Of a stretch of DNA of 34,415 nt, positions 1 to 9,888 are shown in pieces. Position numbers and translations under genes: made by a program. Every line of letters starts with the position of its first letter. Position 1 is the stretch's first letter. Origin of the DNA: an uncultured Bacilli bacterium. GTDB lineage: Bacteria; Bacillota_I; Bacilli_A; ML615J-28; CAG-313. The notes under the pieces were generated by a model. It did no database searches and was not told the origin of the DNA. It was given only the letters and a program-made list of their open reading frames with translations. The stretch covers positions 1-34,415 of the forward strand of contig CATLBQ010000016.1 in the NCBI GenBank assembly GCA_949879765.1, in the 5' to 3' direction.

Positions 1-1685
1 TTATCATACTCAAATTTAACAACATCCTAAAACTATGAGCTGGACTGGTTGGTATTCAGAAGAGTTTTATCATACTCAAATTTAACAACATCCTAAAACC
101 CAAGATTACCGCAAATATATGGCATCATTGTTTTATCATACTCAAATTTAACAACATCCTAAAACATGATTGCTTATTTTTCAATGATTAAAATTGGTTT
201 TATCATACTCAAATTTAACAACATCCTAAAACTATTTAAAAGATAGAAACAGCGATATGATGGTTTTATCATACTCAAATTTAACAACATCCTAAAACGT
301 GTTGAACCTGATTCGCCTGTAGCGGATTGTTTTATCATACTCAAATTTAACAACATCCTAAAACTGAAAGATTTCATTCGTTTCTTTCCAAATTGTTTTA
401 TCATACTCAAATTTAACAACATCCTAAAACGTTCCATCAGAACCAATTACTGATTTAAATGTTTTATCATACTCAAATTTAACAACATCCTAAAACATAA
501 AGTAGACGCTTACTTCATAATAATGAGTTTTATCATACTCAAATTTAACAACATCCTAAAACTATGAATTTCAATGAAATAGAAAAAGCTATGTTTTATC
601 ATACTCAAATTTAACAACATCCTAAAACATTTTTTTTCATCGAAAACAAACCCCTCTCGTTTTATCATACTCAAATTTAACAACATCCTAAAACTATTTC
701 TGTCGACAATATTATCGGGGTAATGTTTTATCATACTCAAATTTAACAACATCCTAAAACTGCTTTATTATATCACACTTGTCAATTTTTGTTTTATCAT
801 ACTCAAATTTAACAACATCCTAAAACAGGAACACTATAAGACAATGAGTTTAGACGGTTTTATCATACTCAAATTTAACAACATCCTAAAACGTCAATAA
901 ATTGCTTATTGGCATTATTAACGTTTTATCATACTCAAATTTAACAACATCCTAAAACTGAAGAAGTACTAAGTATTTTGAATGGAAAGTTTTATCATAC
1001 TCAAATTTAACAACATCCTAAAACGCCCTAAAAAGCAAAATAAAAGGTAGCATTGTTTTATCATACTCAAATTTAACAACATCCTAAAACTAAAGAAAGG
1101 GAAAAAAACAAAATATGAAAGTTTTATCATACTCAAATTTAACAACATCCTAAAACGTTGATTACCAGACATTTAAAAAATGTTATGTTTTATCATACTC
1201 AAATTTAACAACATCCTAAAACCAAAAGGGGTCATTGTAATACATTTTTTTGGTTTTATCATACTCAAATTTAACAACATCCTAAAACCATTCACCTTCT
1301 CTTAATTCGTGTTTAAATGTTTTATCATACTCAAATTTAACAACATCCTAAAACGCAATATGTCAATGAATGCAATACGTTCAGGTTTTATCATACTCAA
1401 ATTTAACAACATCCTAAAACTATATTTGGTACGAATTAAATAAATAGCAATGTTTTATCATACTCAAATTTAACAACATCCTAAAACGATTAACATCTTC
1501 TATAGCTTTTTTTCGGCGTTTTATCATACTCAAATTTAACAACATCCTAAAACGTTGATTAATTTTAAAGGAAAAGCATTATGGTTTTATCATACTCAAA
1601 TTTAACAACATCCTAAAACCAAGGTGCTTCAGCAACTAGAGATACAATAGTTTTATCATACTCAAATTTAACAACATCCTAAAAC
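1..1685 (-). CRISPR. CRISPR array 1 (26 repeats, 25 spacers, continues off left edge)
   Basis: A 36 bp direct repeat recurs every 66-67 bp. Read on the minus strand it begins GTTTTAGGATG and ends GAGTATGATAAAAC. Plus-strand copies start at 64, 130, 197, 263, 329 and so on up to 1584 and 1650, and a copy lacking its first 3 bases opens the window at 1-33. I count 26 repeats and 25 unique spacers of 30-31 bp. All copies I read are identical, and no degenerate terminal repeat is seen, because the leader-distal end lies outside the window. The leader is at the high-coordinate end, next to csn2, so the newest spacers are near 1685 and transcription runs right to left. A 19 nt stretch of the repeat is matched perfectly by the tracrRNA anti-repeat at 4005-4023. 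Long open frames across this region are artefacts of the 66 bp period. Confidence 0.99.
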
Positions 1686-1692
1686 CTCAAAA
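1686..1692 (-). promoter_or_regulatory. Leader-anchoring sequence of array 1
   Basis: The 7 bases before the first repeat read TTTTGAG on the minus strand. Type II-A leaders end in a conserved ATTTGAG-like element that Cas1-Cas2 uses to place new spacers. One base differs from that form here, while system 2 has the exact ATTTGAG. This fixes the leader side and the array polarity. Confidence 0.75.
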
Positions 1693-1731
1693 TGAGATAT
1701 TAGATATTAAATTCTCGTATAAAAATTAATA

Positions 1732-1759
1732 TTTCATAAGCAGCGTCCCACTTATGAAA
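1732..1759 (-). other. Inverted repeat inside leader 1
   Basis: A perfect 9 bp inverted repeat, TTTCATAAG / CTTATGAAA, has a 10-base loop. It lies between the predicted pre-crRNA start (about 1779) and the first repeat, so it would be transcribed as a leader hairpin. On the minus strand it is followed by TATTAATTTTTATA, which is only a weak T-tract. It could be a protein-binding site, an attenuator or a weak terminator of the cas operon. A second 9 bp inverted repeat (1760-1768 / 1784-1792) lies just upstream. Confidence 0.5.
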
Positions 1760-1785
1760 ATAAAATAGTTTTAGAATCCATATCT

Positions 1786-1814
1786 ATTTTATCATATATA
1801 TTTAATTTTTACAA
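1786..1814 (-). promoter_or_regulatory. Predicted pre-crRNA promoter of array 1
   Basis: On the minus strand, TTGTAA (1814-1809) is followed by a 17-base spacer and TAAAAT (1791-1786). A TGn extended -10 directly precedes the hexamer. The -35 hexamer is the last Leu codon plus the stop codon of csn2. Transcription would start near 1779, about 94 bases before the first repeat. This is a match to the vegetative sigma-factor pattern; it has not been tested. Confidence 0.6.
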
Positions 1815-2687
1815 CGAATTTATAAATTTTATATAAGAATCTGGTATGGAATCTAGTGAAACGATTTCTAAATGACAATTGATTTGAATTTGTAGTGCCT
1901 TTGATATCAGAATATACGCTACATATTTTTGATAATTTTCTGTTGTAATGATTTGATTAGTTATATCTAAAACAAAACTTTGAATATATGTTCTTAATAA
2001 ATTATCACTTATTTCACAGGGCCAGTTGATTCTCAATTGATTAAGTAGTAATTCTTGATTAATGTTGACGATTTTACTACCAATATAAATATTAGGAAAA
2101 GCAGTATCATAAAATTTGAATATAGTTATATTTTCTAAATTGTCTAAACTATTACCAAATATATGACTGTTTACAAAAATTAGAATAGATTTTTTCATAT
2201 TTTTATTTTTTAAATTGGTAATTATTTTTTTTATAATTTTAATATAATTCTCTATGCTTAAATCTATTTTAAATTGTATATAGTTTGTGATTACTTTCAT
2301 AATGTCTATATCAAAATGGATATCATATTCAATAGTTTTATTTTCGATGGTTTTATTTACTAGGTTAAAAAGAATGGCCTCTAATTCTTCTTCTATTCCA
2401 AAATTTTCAACATTCTCGCATATTTCTTCCATTAAATAGTCATATAATAAAGTGCCTTTCTTTAATTGTAATTGATTAGATATACTCTCATAATCTAATA
2501 GATTAATAATATATGATGTTTTATTATCTATTTTACGATTGCCTAAAAATATAGCTGTATCATTTGTAAAAAAGGTATTGAGAAAACTATATAAAGAATA
2601 GTAGTTTGATACTAATATATGATTGATATTTTCTACATATAAGTTATCTATATGTAATTGTTCATCTAATATCCTTAACTCAATCAT
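1809..2687 (-). CDS. csn2: Csn2-like adaptation protein, long form (system 1)
   Basis: 292 aa from ATG at 2687, which has GAGGTGG just upstream and overlaps the cas2 stop by 8 bases; the frame stays open to 2711 but lacks a better start. Csn2 is a ring-forming DNA-end-binding protein needed for spacer acquisition in type II-A. The call rests on position (cas9-cas1-cas2-X-array), acidic and Asn/Ile-rich composition, and a C-terminal half with a beta-strand segment ILIFVNSHIF, resembling the LLIFVNSGAY strand of streptococcal Csn2. It is much longer than short Csn2 (about 220 aa) and closer to the long Csn2 of S. thermophilus CRISPR1-type loci. Sequence similarity to either is not obvious by eye, so the exact Csn2 family is uncertain. 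Confidence 0.72.
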   Translation of the reverse strand: MIELRILDEQLHIDNLYVENINHILVSNYYSLYSFLNTFFTNDTAIFLGNRKIDNKTSYIINLLDYESISNQLQLKKGTLLYDYLMEEICENVENFGIEEELEAILFNLVNKTIENKTIEYDIHFDIDIMKVITNYIQFKIDLSIENYIKIIKKIITNLKNKNMKKSILIFVNSHIFGNSLDNLENITIFKFYDTAFPNIYIGSKIVNINQELLLNQLRINWPCEISDNLLRTYIQSFVLDITNQIITTENYQKYVAYILISKALQIQINCHLEIVSLDSIPDSYIKFINSL

Positions 2688-3033
2688 TATTGCCACCTCT
2701 AAAATAAACAACGTTATTGGAACCTACTATATTATCATATTTATTTTTTTCACCATTTAAATAAATCATATCATTATATTGTTTATCTGTCATTTTCATT
2801 AAGATAATATTTCCTTTATCGGGTATAATCTGTTTTACTTTTTTGATAATTCGCTCATATTCTGATTGATTAATCATTGATTTTACATATACAGAAAATT
2901 GTAACATATAGAAACCTATTTTTTTAATTTTTTTCACAAACTTTTGATTATTAGATATATCATCTTTTTCGATACTTGGTAAATCAAATAATAATATGAT
3001 TCTCATTTTTCTATAATCACTAATTTTCATCAT
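2680..3033 (-). CDS. cas2: Cas2 (system 1)
   Basis: 117 aa from ATG at 3033 (a second ATG at 3030 and one at 3006 are alternatives). Cas2 forms the core of the Cas1-Cas2 integrase that inserts new spacers. The N-terminal strand MRIILLFDLPS carries the conserved Asp of the Cas2 ferredoxin-like fold. It is followed by KKIGFYMLQFSVYVKSM, typical of type II Cas2. There is no separate ribosome-binding site: the start overlaps the end of cas1 by 14 bases and the stop overlaps the start of csn2, which suggests translational coupling. The C-terminus after about residue 95 is a variable tail ending YFRGGNND. Confidence 0.95.
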   Translation of the reverse strand: MMKISDYRKMRIILLFDLPSIEKDDISNNQKFVKKIKKIGFYMLQFSVYVKSMINQSEYERIIKKVKQIIPDKGNIILMKMTDKQYNDMIYLNGEKNKYDNIVGSNNVVYFRGGNND

Positions 3034-3922
3034 CAAAATAGGGGAACGTTATATTTTCTATTGTTGAATTAGTTAAAGCATCCGTAATAGAAATTACATA
3101 CAATCTGATCGATTCGATTATTTTTTGTTTGGATTTACCAAAGTTTATATACTGATACATAATATTTAATAATTTTTCTTTGAACATAGATGTCATAAAT
3201 TCTACCTCCTCTTCTTCTATTAATTGAATTGTATAATAATCGATTATGGGTCTATACACCTCTATGATATCATCAGCTAACCCAAAATAATTATATTCAC
3301 TACAATGAAATATCCCTAGTGACGAAATATATCCATGTGCTACAATTTCTTGTGCAATTTTTGCTCTTGCTATTTGATAAATATAATTTAATGAACTATT
3401 GATGATGTCATCTGCATTTCTTTTTCGGACAAAGTCTAGACCAAACAATTCATGAAAATATACTTTTGCGGCTAGACCTTCTCTATTGGTTATATCCCCT
3501 TTTTCAACTTGGTCGATATATCCTTTTAGGATCTCTATTTTTTCTAGTTTTTTCATCTTATATAAAACAACCATTTGTAACAATATCTTTTGCTTCACAA
3601 TTTTTTGCCATACTACTTGCTTTACTGCTTTATCCCATTCAATTTGATAACGATTGTATTTTGCGGCACGTTGATTATCAGTAATTCCCTGTAATACGCC
3701 AAGTGGCATATGATTTTCACCACATATAACAAGTGATATTCCTTTTTTGGCAATCTCTGATAAAAGTTTAATAGATGTATTACACATTAATGTTTCTATA
3801 ATAATCATATCGATTTCATCTAAACATATCCATACAATCTCATCTTTTTGTAATACGCCTATACTATTTAGTTGATAATTGATTCTCATTGCTTCTTCAA
3901 TACAAACAATTCTCCATCCCAT
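3020..3922 (-). CDS. cas1: Cas1 integrase (system 1)
   Basis: 300 aa. I place the start at ATG 3922 (protein MGWRIVCIEE), because the upstream in-frame sequence belongs to the tracrRNA and its terminator and AAAGGTG sits 6-7 bases before this ATG. Streptococcal II-A Cas1 also begins with a GWR motif. Cas1 is the metal-dependent integrase of spacer acquisition. The family motifs are visible: NREGLAAKVYFHELFG with the first metal-binding Glu, then LGIFHCSEYNYFGLADDIIE with the His and the acidic ligand, then YRPIID. It is closer in arrangement than in sequence to the Cas1 of system 2 in this window. It follows the tracrRNA terminator by about 25 bases, so read-through or an independent start is needed for expression. 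Confidence 0.96.
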   Translation of the reverse strand: MGWRIVCIEEAMRINYQLNSIGVLQKDEIVWICLDEIDMIIIETLMCNTSIKLLSEIAKKGISLVICGENHMPLGVLQGITDNQRAAKYNRYQIEWDKAVKQVVWQKIVKQKILLQMVVLYKMKKLEKIEILKGYIDQVEKGDITNREGLAAKVYFHELFGLDFVRKRNADDIINSSLNYIYQIARAKIAQEIVAHGYISSLGIFHCSEYNYFGLADDIIEVYRPIIDYYTIQLIEEEEVEFMTSMFKEKLLNIMYQYINFGKSKQKIIESIRLYVISITDALTNSTIENITFPYFDDEN

Positions 3923-3945
3923 CCTTTTCACCTTTTCTAAATCAT

Positions 3946-3971
3946 AAAAAAAGAGAGGGATTAACCCTCTC
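3946..3971 (-). terminator. tracrRNA 1 intrinsic terminator
   Basis: On the minus strand, GAGAGGG-TTAAT-CCCTCTC is followed by seven T. It ends 23 bases before the cas1 start codon, so it may also reduce read-through from cas9 into the adaptation genes. Confidence 0.9.
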
Positions 3972-4040
3972 CTGGATTCCACATACGTGTAATAATAGGA
4001 ACCTTTGTTAAATTTGAGTATGAAGCACTACGTCTAGTGC
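3946..4040 (-). ncRNA. tracrRNA of CRISPR system 1
   Basis: Predicted RNA of about 95 nt between cas9 and cas1, read on the minus strand. From the 5' end: a 6 bp hairpin GCACTA-GACG-TAGTGC (4040-4025); an anti-repeat perfectly complementary to 19 nt of the array 1 repeat (4023-4005); a short bulge AGGT opposite UG in the crRNA; a lower stem TCCTA (4000-3996) pairing with UAGGA of the repeat; a small CAC-GTAT-GTG nexus-like hairpin; and a terminator with 7 bp stem and 7 T. It base-pairs with pre-crRNA for RNase III processing and Cas9 loading. Placement between cas9 and cas1 is known from S. thermophilus CRISPR1-type loci. Promoter, anti-repeat and terminator all agree, so the call is strong. 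Confidence 0.93.
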
Positions 4041-4046
4041 CTCTAT

Positions 4047-4075
4047 ATTATACTACAAAATTTTTCTACTGTCAA
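4047..4075 (-). promoter_or_regulatory. Consensus promoter of tracrRNA 1
   Basis: TTGACA (4075-4070), a 17-base spacer and TATAAT (4052-4047) on the minus strand: a perfect vegetative consensus. The -35 box lies in the last codons of cas9 (Leu-Asp-Ser) and the cas9 TAG stop (4055-4053) directly precedes the -10 box. The expected start is G at 4041 or 4040, the first base of the 5' hairpin. Confidence 0.92.
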
Positions 4076-7000
4076 GTCTTACATAACGATTACCCAAAAT
4101 ATCTGTTGTATAAATGATAATGGCTTGATCATTTGCTGTAATACCTGTTTCTGGAACACTCTTTAAACCATTTGTATCTAATATTAATTTATTATTAGCT
4201 TTATTATAAGTACTATATCTTCCCTCTTTATACTCACCATTCTTTTTAATCACACCAATCCATTCTCCACAATAAATAGAGGCAAATTCAATAACTTTTT
4301 TCTTTCCTACTAATCGATTATAAGTTTCAGTATAATAGGAATGATTTGTATTCAATTTACCATTTTGATAGCAAATAGATGGTATTGGTAAGAATATAAA
4401 CTTTTTATCTTCTATTGCGTATAATATTTGTGTAGATTGTTGGCTTAAAGAAGTAAGTCCTATATTGGTTTTCTCCTTCATTGGCATATTGATAAACTCA
4501 CCATATTGATTTTTCTTTTTAGGACCAACTTGTTGCTTTAAATACGGATAATTTACTTTTTGCATATATCTTAATTTTACAACAATTGAACTTTTTTTAT
4601 CATCACTTCTATGAATACCATGAAGTAGATACTCAAACTTTTCTGTCCCTTCTTCTAAACCATTTTTATAGATACATTCTTTTCTAAACGGATTCCCCTC
4701 TTCTGGATAAGAATCATAAATTTGTTTTAACTTGTGATAGAGTGTTTTATCTTTTTCGTAACATAACAATTCAACTGTATGGTCATCTGGATTGAATAAC
4801 CTATCCAAAAGTTTTTTATCCTTTTTTTCATCATAACTATAAATATTATCAATCTGACAAATTTGATAATATGTATCACCACGTTTAATGAACTTCGCAT
4901 AATTGGTATCAGAAAACTGTCTTATAGGGTTCTTTAATACTTCATATGATCTTTTTAGCAATCCTTCTTTGTCATCTAAAGGTTGATTATCACAAGCCTC
5001 ATTAAATGCCTTAATTTGCTTTCCACATAATAGATGTACTCCCGCAATCATTTGATATACACTTTCATAATGTTGTTTATCATTGACACTGAGCCAGTAT
5101 TTACTATCATTTTGCGATTGAATCAGTACTTGTCCTATTGGTGTATCACAAAGTCCTGCTAAAATCATTGCATCTATCGCATGATGATATAAATAATCCC
5201 TATTTTTTATAGATAATTCTAAATTTTTTCTGATTCTACTCGTCAATTGTCCTGGAGCACTAATGACATTGATTTGATAGCCAATCTTTCCTGCTAAATA
5301 CGTATTATATTTTTCAAGTTCTTCAATTAAAGCAACTGTACCATATGCCGTATCTCTTAAATTACGATTGATAAATTTAATCGAGTATTTATCAATACTA
5401 CCTTCAAATAGTAAATTATTCTTTTTTGGCTCAGGCATATTTGTAAACTCTTTTAAAACGCGATCTTTAAATTTTTGATATTTGTTTTGACTCAATAGGT
5501 ATTCATAAGGTGTTCGGTTTGATTTTTCTGTGTTACACTTTGGGCAAGAACAAGTCAAATTATTCGAAGAAGAATCCATTGTTTTTGACTTCGGTAAAAT
5601 ATGTTCAATATCTGTTTGTAATAGCATGGCAAGAGGAATATTTTCTCCACAATATGCACATTTGTGATTGGTTTCTTCCCAAAGAATCACTTTATCTATA
5701 TTCTTACTTTGCACAGGATATCCGTTTTCTATTAAAATCTTTTCCGCTTCTTCATTTAACTTTCTATAAATGGCTTGTTCCTTTTCAATTTTTTGCTTTG
5801 CTTCCTTACCATTCATTTCCTTGGCTGATTCTACGATAATAGTATCTGGATAGTCTTTTTGTTGTTGCATAATTGCATTGATGACTTTAATTGCCTTTCT
5901 CAATGTTTTTTTAACTTGAGGATTGGCAATAATGTCATCTATATACTTCTCTTCCATTAGAAATGGTGCTTTAGCTTTTGTTGAATAATGATTTTGAAAA
6001 TATTCTTTCATTTCTTTTTCATATTCTAAACGCTTCATAATTTGCATAAAGTTAAATTCACAATGATATTTTTTTATGTCATTTAAGGCTTTTTTTAGTA
6101 TAGATTCTGATAAGGCATGATATCTTAATTGATCATTTTTCTTTCTTTTAATTTCTTGCAATATTTCAATTTCTGCTTTTGAAAATGAAATATTGGATAT
6201 TCTATCTATAAGCATATCTTCTATGGCATAAGTAGATGGCGCAACCGTTAATACATATACTACCTTATTATAAGTAATTCTATCCTTTTCTTCTAACCAA
6301 TCAGGATGTAGACCTTTTTTTGTCATTTGTTCTTTTACATATTTATAAAATTCAAATTTAGTAAATTCTGGTTTCCTATTTTTATCTATTCGATATCCTT
6401 GGATATCCTCTTCTTTTAAACCAAGAACCTTTTGTATCATTTTATCAAAATTGACTGTTTTATTGCATAGAATATAGGTTTTAAATTCTTCAATAGTTTC
6501 TTCAGTAAATTTACCATTGTTTGTTTTGACTTTGTCTTGAAATGCCTCATCCATTTTAGATGGCTCTTTTACACTCATATTGATAAAGTCATTGTAAAAA
6601 TTAAATGCTTCGGCAAAATAATTGCACGCTGGTGCAACAGGATTCATATGTCCTGTTTTATCTATGGATAACTCACATTTTCCAATTAATACTTCATATA
6701 AATATTTGTGATATGTTGGATCTTTTGCCAATTCTTCCAAATCTTCTATGGTAGCATACCTACCATATGGAGTTAACTGATTGTCTTTAGATCCCCCTGG
6801 TCCTTCCCAAAATTGCCTTTTTGATTGAACAATATTCATGATGTTTTGAATAACTTCATCATTTATTTTAGAATGGTATTGCTTCTGAGTTTTCAATAAG
6901 GTTTCCAATTCTCTCATATTGTCTTTCATCAATATGAGTTCACATTGACCACGATACTTCTGATATTTTTCGTAGTATGACTGAATATAAAAACAAGGCA

Positions 7001-7397
7001 GTTCACCATCTATGCACTGATGAACTTCACGATCTAGCTTTTCTTCATCAAATGGAATATATCCTCTATGAATAGAAAAATAATATAAAATATTGGTAAT
7101 TTCTTGTTCTGTTAATTCCTCTTTCAAACCTTTTATTCTTTTTTGTAATAAATTAGGTTCATAACTTCTTTGGGTCCAAAAGCCAATTTGATATAAGTAT
7201 TGAGCTAATCGCTCTACACGATGACGTCTTCTTTTTGTAAGTCTTCTACTACCCCGAACTTTTCTTCTATCTTGTGCAGCTGATGCTTTTTCATAGCGAA
7301 CAACACCTTTATCGATAATTTGTTGTTCATCCAAATCATATATTGCCCAACCTACATTATTAATACCTAAGTCAAGACCAATTGAATATTTTCTCAT
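4053..7397 (-). CDS. cas9: Compact Cas9 with zinc-type HNH (system 1)
   Basis: 1114 aa, RNA-guided DNA endonuclease. Visible parts: RuvC-I with D9 (SIGLDLGINNVGWA); Arg-rich bridge helix at about 44-62; RuvC-II with E523 (IIVESAKEMNG); HNH at about 575-635 with H599 (DIEHILPKS) and N612/N613; RuvC-III with HHAIDAM, H738/H739 and D742. All catalytic positions are present, so it should cut both strands. The HNH carries two CxxC pairs (C580/C583 and C618/C621), a likely structural zinc site absent from streptococcal Cas9 and from S. aureus Cas9. The size resembles the S. thermophilus CRISPR1 and S. aureus Cas9 group. Start ATG 7397 has GGAGGG five bases upstream. The stop lies within the tracrRNA promoter. 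It is the first gene of the system 1 operon and lies 66 bp downstream of yabQ. Confidence 0.98.
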   Translation of the reverse strand: MRKYSIGLDLGINNVGWAIYDLDEQQIIDKGVVRYEKASAAQDRRKVRGSRRLTKRRRHRVERLAQYLYQIGFWTQRSYEPNLLQKRIKGLKEELTEQEITNILYYFSIHRGYIPFDEEKLDREVHQCIDGELPCFYIQSYYEKYQKYRGQCELILMKDNMRELETLLKTQKQYHSKINDEVIQNIMNIVQSKRQFWEGPGGSKDNQLTPYGRYATIEDLEELAKDPTYHKYLYEVLIGKCELSIDKTGHMNPVAPACNYFAEAFNFYNDFINMSVKEPSKMDEAFQDKVKTNNGKFTEETIEEFKTYILCNKTVNFDKMIQKVLGLKEEDIQGYRIDKNRKPEFTKFEFYKYVKEQMTKKGLHPDWLEEKDRITYNKVVYVLTVAPSTYAIEDMLIDRISNISFSKAEIEILQEIKRKKNDQLRYHALSESILKKALNDIKKYHCEFNFMQIMKRLEYEKEMKEYFQNHYSTKAKAPFLMEEKYIDDIIANPQVKKTLRKAIKVINAIMQQQKDYPDTIIVESAKEMNGKEAKQKIEKEQAIYRKLNEEAEKILIENGYPVQSKNIDKVILWEETNHKCAYCGENIPLAMLLQTDIEHILPKSKTMDSSSNNLTCSCPKCNTEKSNRTPYEYLLSQNKYQKFKDRVLKEFTNMPEPKKNNLLFEGSIDKYSIKFINRNLRDTAYGTVALIEELEKYNTYLAGKIGYQINVISAPGQLTSRIRKNLELSIKNRDYLYHHAIDAMILAGLCDTPIGQVLIQSQNDSKYWLSVNDKQHYESVYQMIAGVHLLCGKQIKAFNEACDNQPLDDKEGLLKRSYEVLKNPIRQFSDTNYAKFIKRGDTYYQICQIDNIYSYDEKKDKKLLDRLFNPDDHTVELLCYEKDKTLYHKLKQIYDSYPEEGNPFRKECIYKNGLEEGTEKFEYLLHGIHRSDDKKSSIVVKLRYMQKVNYPYLKQQVGPKKKNQYGEFINMPMKEKTNIGLTSLSQQSTQILYAIEDKKFIFLPIPSICYQNGKLNTNHSYYTETYNRLVGKKKVIEFASIYCGEWIGVIKKNGEYKEGRYSTYNKANNKLILDTNGLKSVPETGITANDQAIIIYTTDILGNRYVRLDSRKIL

Positions 7398-7427
7398 AAT
7401 GTCCCTCCATATGCTATATTTAACTAT

Positions 7428-7436
7428 ATTATAACA
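7428..7436 (-). promoter_or_regulatory. Extended -10 promoter of cas9 (system 1)
   Basis: TGT-TATAAT on the minus strand, about 30 bases before the cas9 start codon. No good -35 hexamer is seen at 16-18 bases, which is usual for extended -10 promoters. It allows cas9 to be expressed apart from the sporulation genes upstream. Confidence 0.55.
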
Positions 7437-7463
7437 TATATTGGCATTTTTTGGAAAGTATAT

Positions 7464-7952
7464 TTATAAAATTTCTTCTTTTTTCTCTTTTTTTTCTTTC
7501 TTTTTTCTTTTTGTTATACTTGAGCAAGTCTCTTTGATAATTTTCTTATAATGTCTATACCCTTTTTTCATTCCTTGTACAACTGGTTTCGAATAGATAA
7601 AAGGCTGTATGACTTTTTTGAGAAATGCACATATCTTCTTGATGACTCGGAATAAAACGCTTAAGGTTTTGACAAATACGCTTTTGAATACATACCGGTA
7701 AAGCATATATCCTGCTAGAATAAACAAAATAAAATAAATCGGTAAATATCCATCTAATAACCGATAACTAAATATATATGTAATATAACACTGTGCTACC
7801 CAATACACTACTTGAAGAATCACTTTTATCCACTTTTTGTGGATTCGTTTCACACATTCTTCTATCATATCAAGCGTAGCAAAAAGATATATCCCATATG
7901 CTATCAAATACAACATGAGATATACTTCTTCTTTTAGGGGATATAAATTCAT
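7464..7952 (-). CDS. yabQ: Spore cortex biosynthesis protein YabQ
   Basis: 162 aa. The N-terminal half has four hydrophobic segments (about 12-28, 43-60, 65-85 and 88-105), followed by a soluble, very basic C-terminus ending in repeated Lys-Lys-Glu. This matches YabQ, a membrane protein needed for spore cortex formation. It begins 3 bases after the yabP stop without its own clear ribosome-binding site, so it is probably translationally coupled. The yabP-yabQ pair is conserved in endospore formers. In Bacillus the next gene is divIC; here it is cas9. The long Lys tail may be partly low-complexity expansion. Confidence 0.85.
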   Translation of the reverse strand: MNLYPLKEEVYLMLYLIAYGIYLFATLDMIEECVKRIHKKWIKVILQVVYWVAQCYITYIFSYRLLDGYLPIYFILFILAGYMLYRYVFKSVFVKTLSVLFRVIKKICAFLKKVIQPFIYSKPVVQGMKKGYRHYKKIIKETCSSITKRKKKEKKEKKEEIL

Positions 7953-7955
7953 AGG

Positions 7956-8249
7956 CTATTTGAATACTTTACCAAAAAAGTTTGTCTTTTCCTTTTTTGT
8001 TGGTGCTTCTACATATTCAATAGCACTTACCAATCCAACAATCCAAAGGTTACCTTTATCCATATCTAACTGTTGCATTTCTAATTCTTGACCTTTTACT
8101 AGTAATAAACCCAATTTGGTATCAATGAGAAATTCTTCACTATTAAGACTTTCTACTTTTTTAATACCCGATATTTCTAATCGTTTCCGGTCTTTTAAAA
8201 TAATATTTTGACCGCTAATTGCCGTAGTTTGATCATAATTCACTTTCAT
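7956..8249 (-). CDS. yabP: Sporulation protein YabP
   Basis: 97 aa from ATG 8249. AGGAG sits only two bases before this ATG and eight bases before an in-frame GTG at 8243, so the GTG start is an equally good choice. The protein has the YabP pattern: a beta-rich domain with ILKDRKRLEISGIKKVESLNSEEFLIDTKLG in overlapping segments, then LDMDKGNLWIVG and a C-terminus ending FFGKVFK like Bacillus YabP (FFSKLFK). YabP is made in the mother cell and is needed for cortex assembly with YabQ. No convincing sigma-E promoter could be picked out in the 130 bp between it and lysS. Confidence 0.88.
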   Translation of the reverse strand: MKVNYDQTTAISGQNIILKDRKRLEISGIKKVESLNSEEFLIDTKLGLLLVKGQELEMQQLDMDKGNLWIVGLVSAIEYVEAPTKKEKTNFFGKVFK

Positions 8250-8258
8250 CACTCCTAA

Positions 8259-9875
<1,617 letters not shown>

Positions 9876-9888
9876 AATTTTTGCATTA

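Noticed and set aside
174-1172. Open frames of 67-90 codons with repeated FRMLLNLSMIK across array 1
   Set aside because: They are translations of the CRISPR repeat. The repeat-spacer unit is usually 66 bp, a multiple of three, so a frame can stay open through several units.
1760-1792. A degenerate extra repeat or second anti-repeat in leader 1 (GTTTTAGAAT and TTTTATCATA)
   Set aside because: The pieces match only the palindromic ends of the repeat and are in the wrong relative orientation; they are better explained as an AT-rich inverted repeat around the promoter.
3923-3982. Longer Cas1 of system 1 starting at 3982
   Set aside because: The extra 20 codons lie in the tracrRNA 3' end and its terminator. 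The ATG at 3922 has a ribosome-binding site and gives the family-typical GWR start.
5510-5839. Plus-strand open frame of 109 codons within cas9
   Set aside because: It is antisense to the conserved HNH region of cas9, with no ribosome-binding site.
4053-7397. Classifying system 1 as type II-C because of the small Cas9 and zinc HNH
   Set aside because: A csn2-like gene lies between cas2 and the array and the leader has a II-A-type anchoring end. I keep II-A-like but note the uncertainty.
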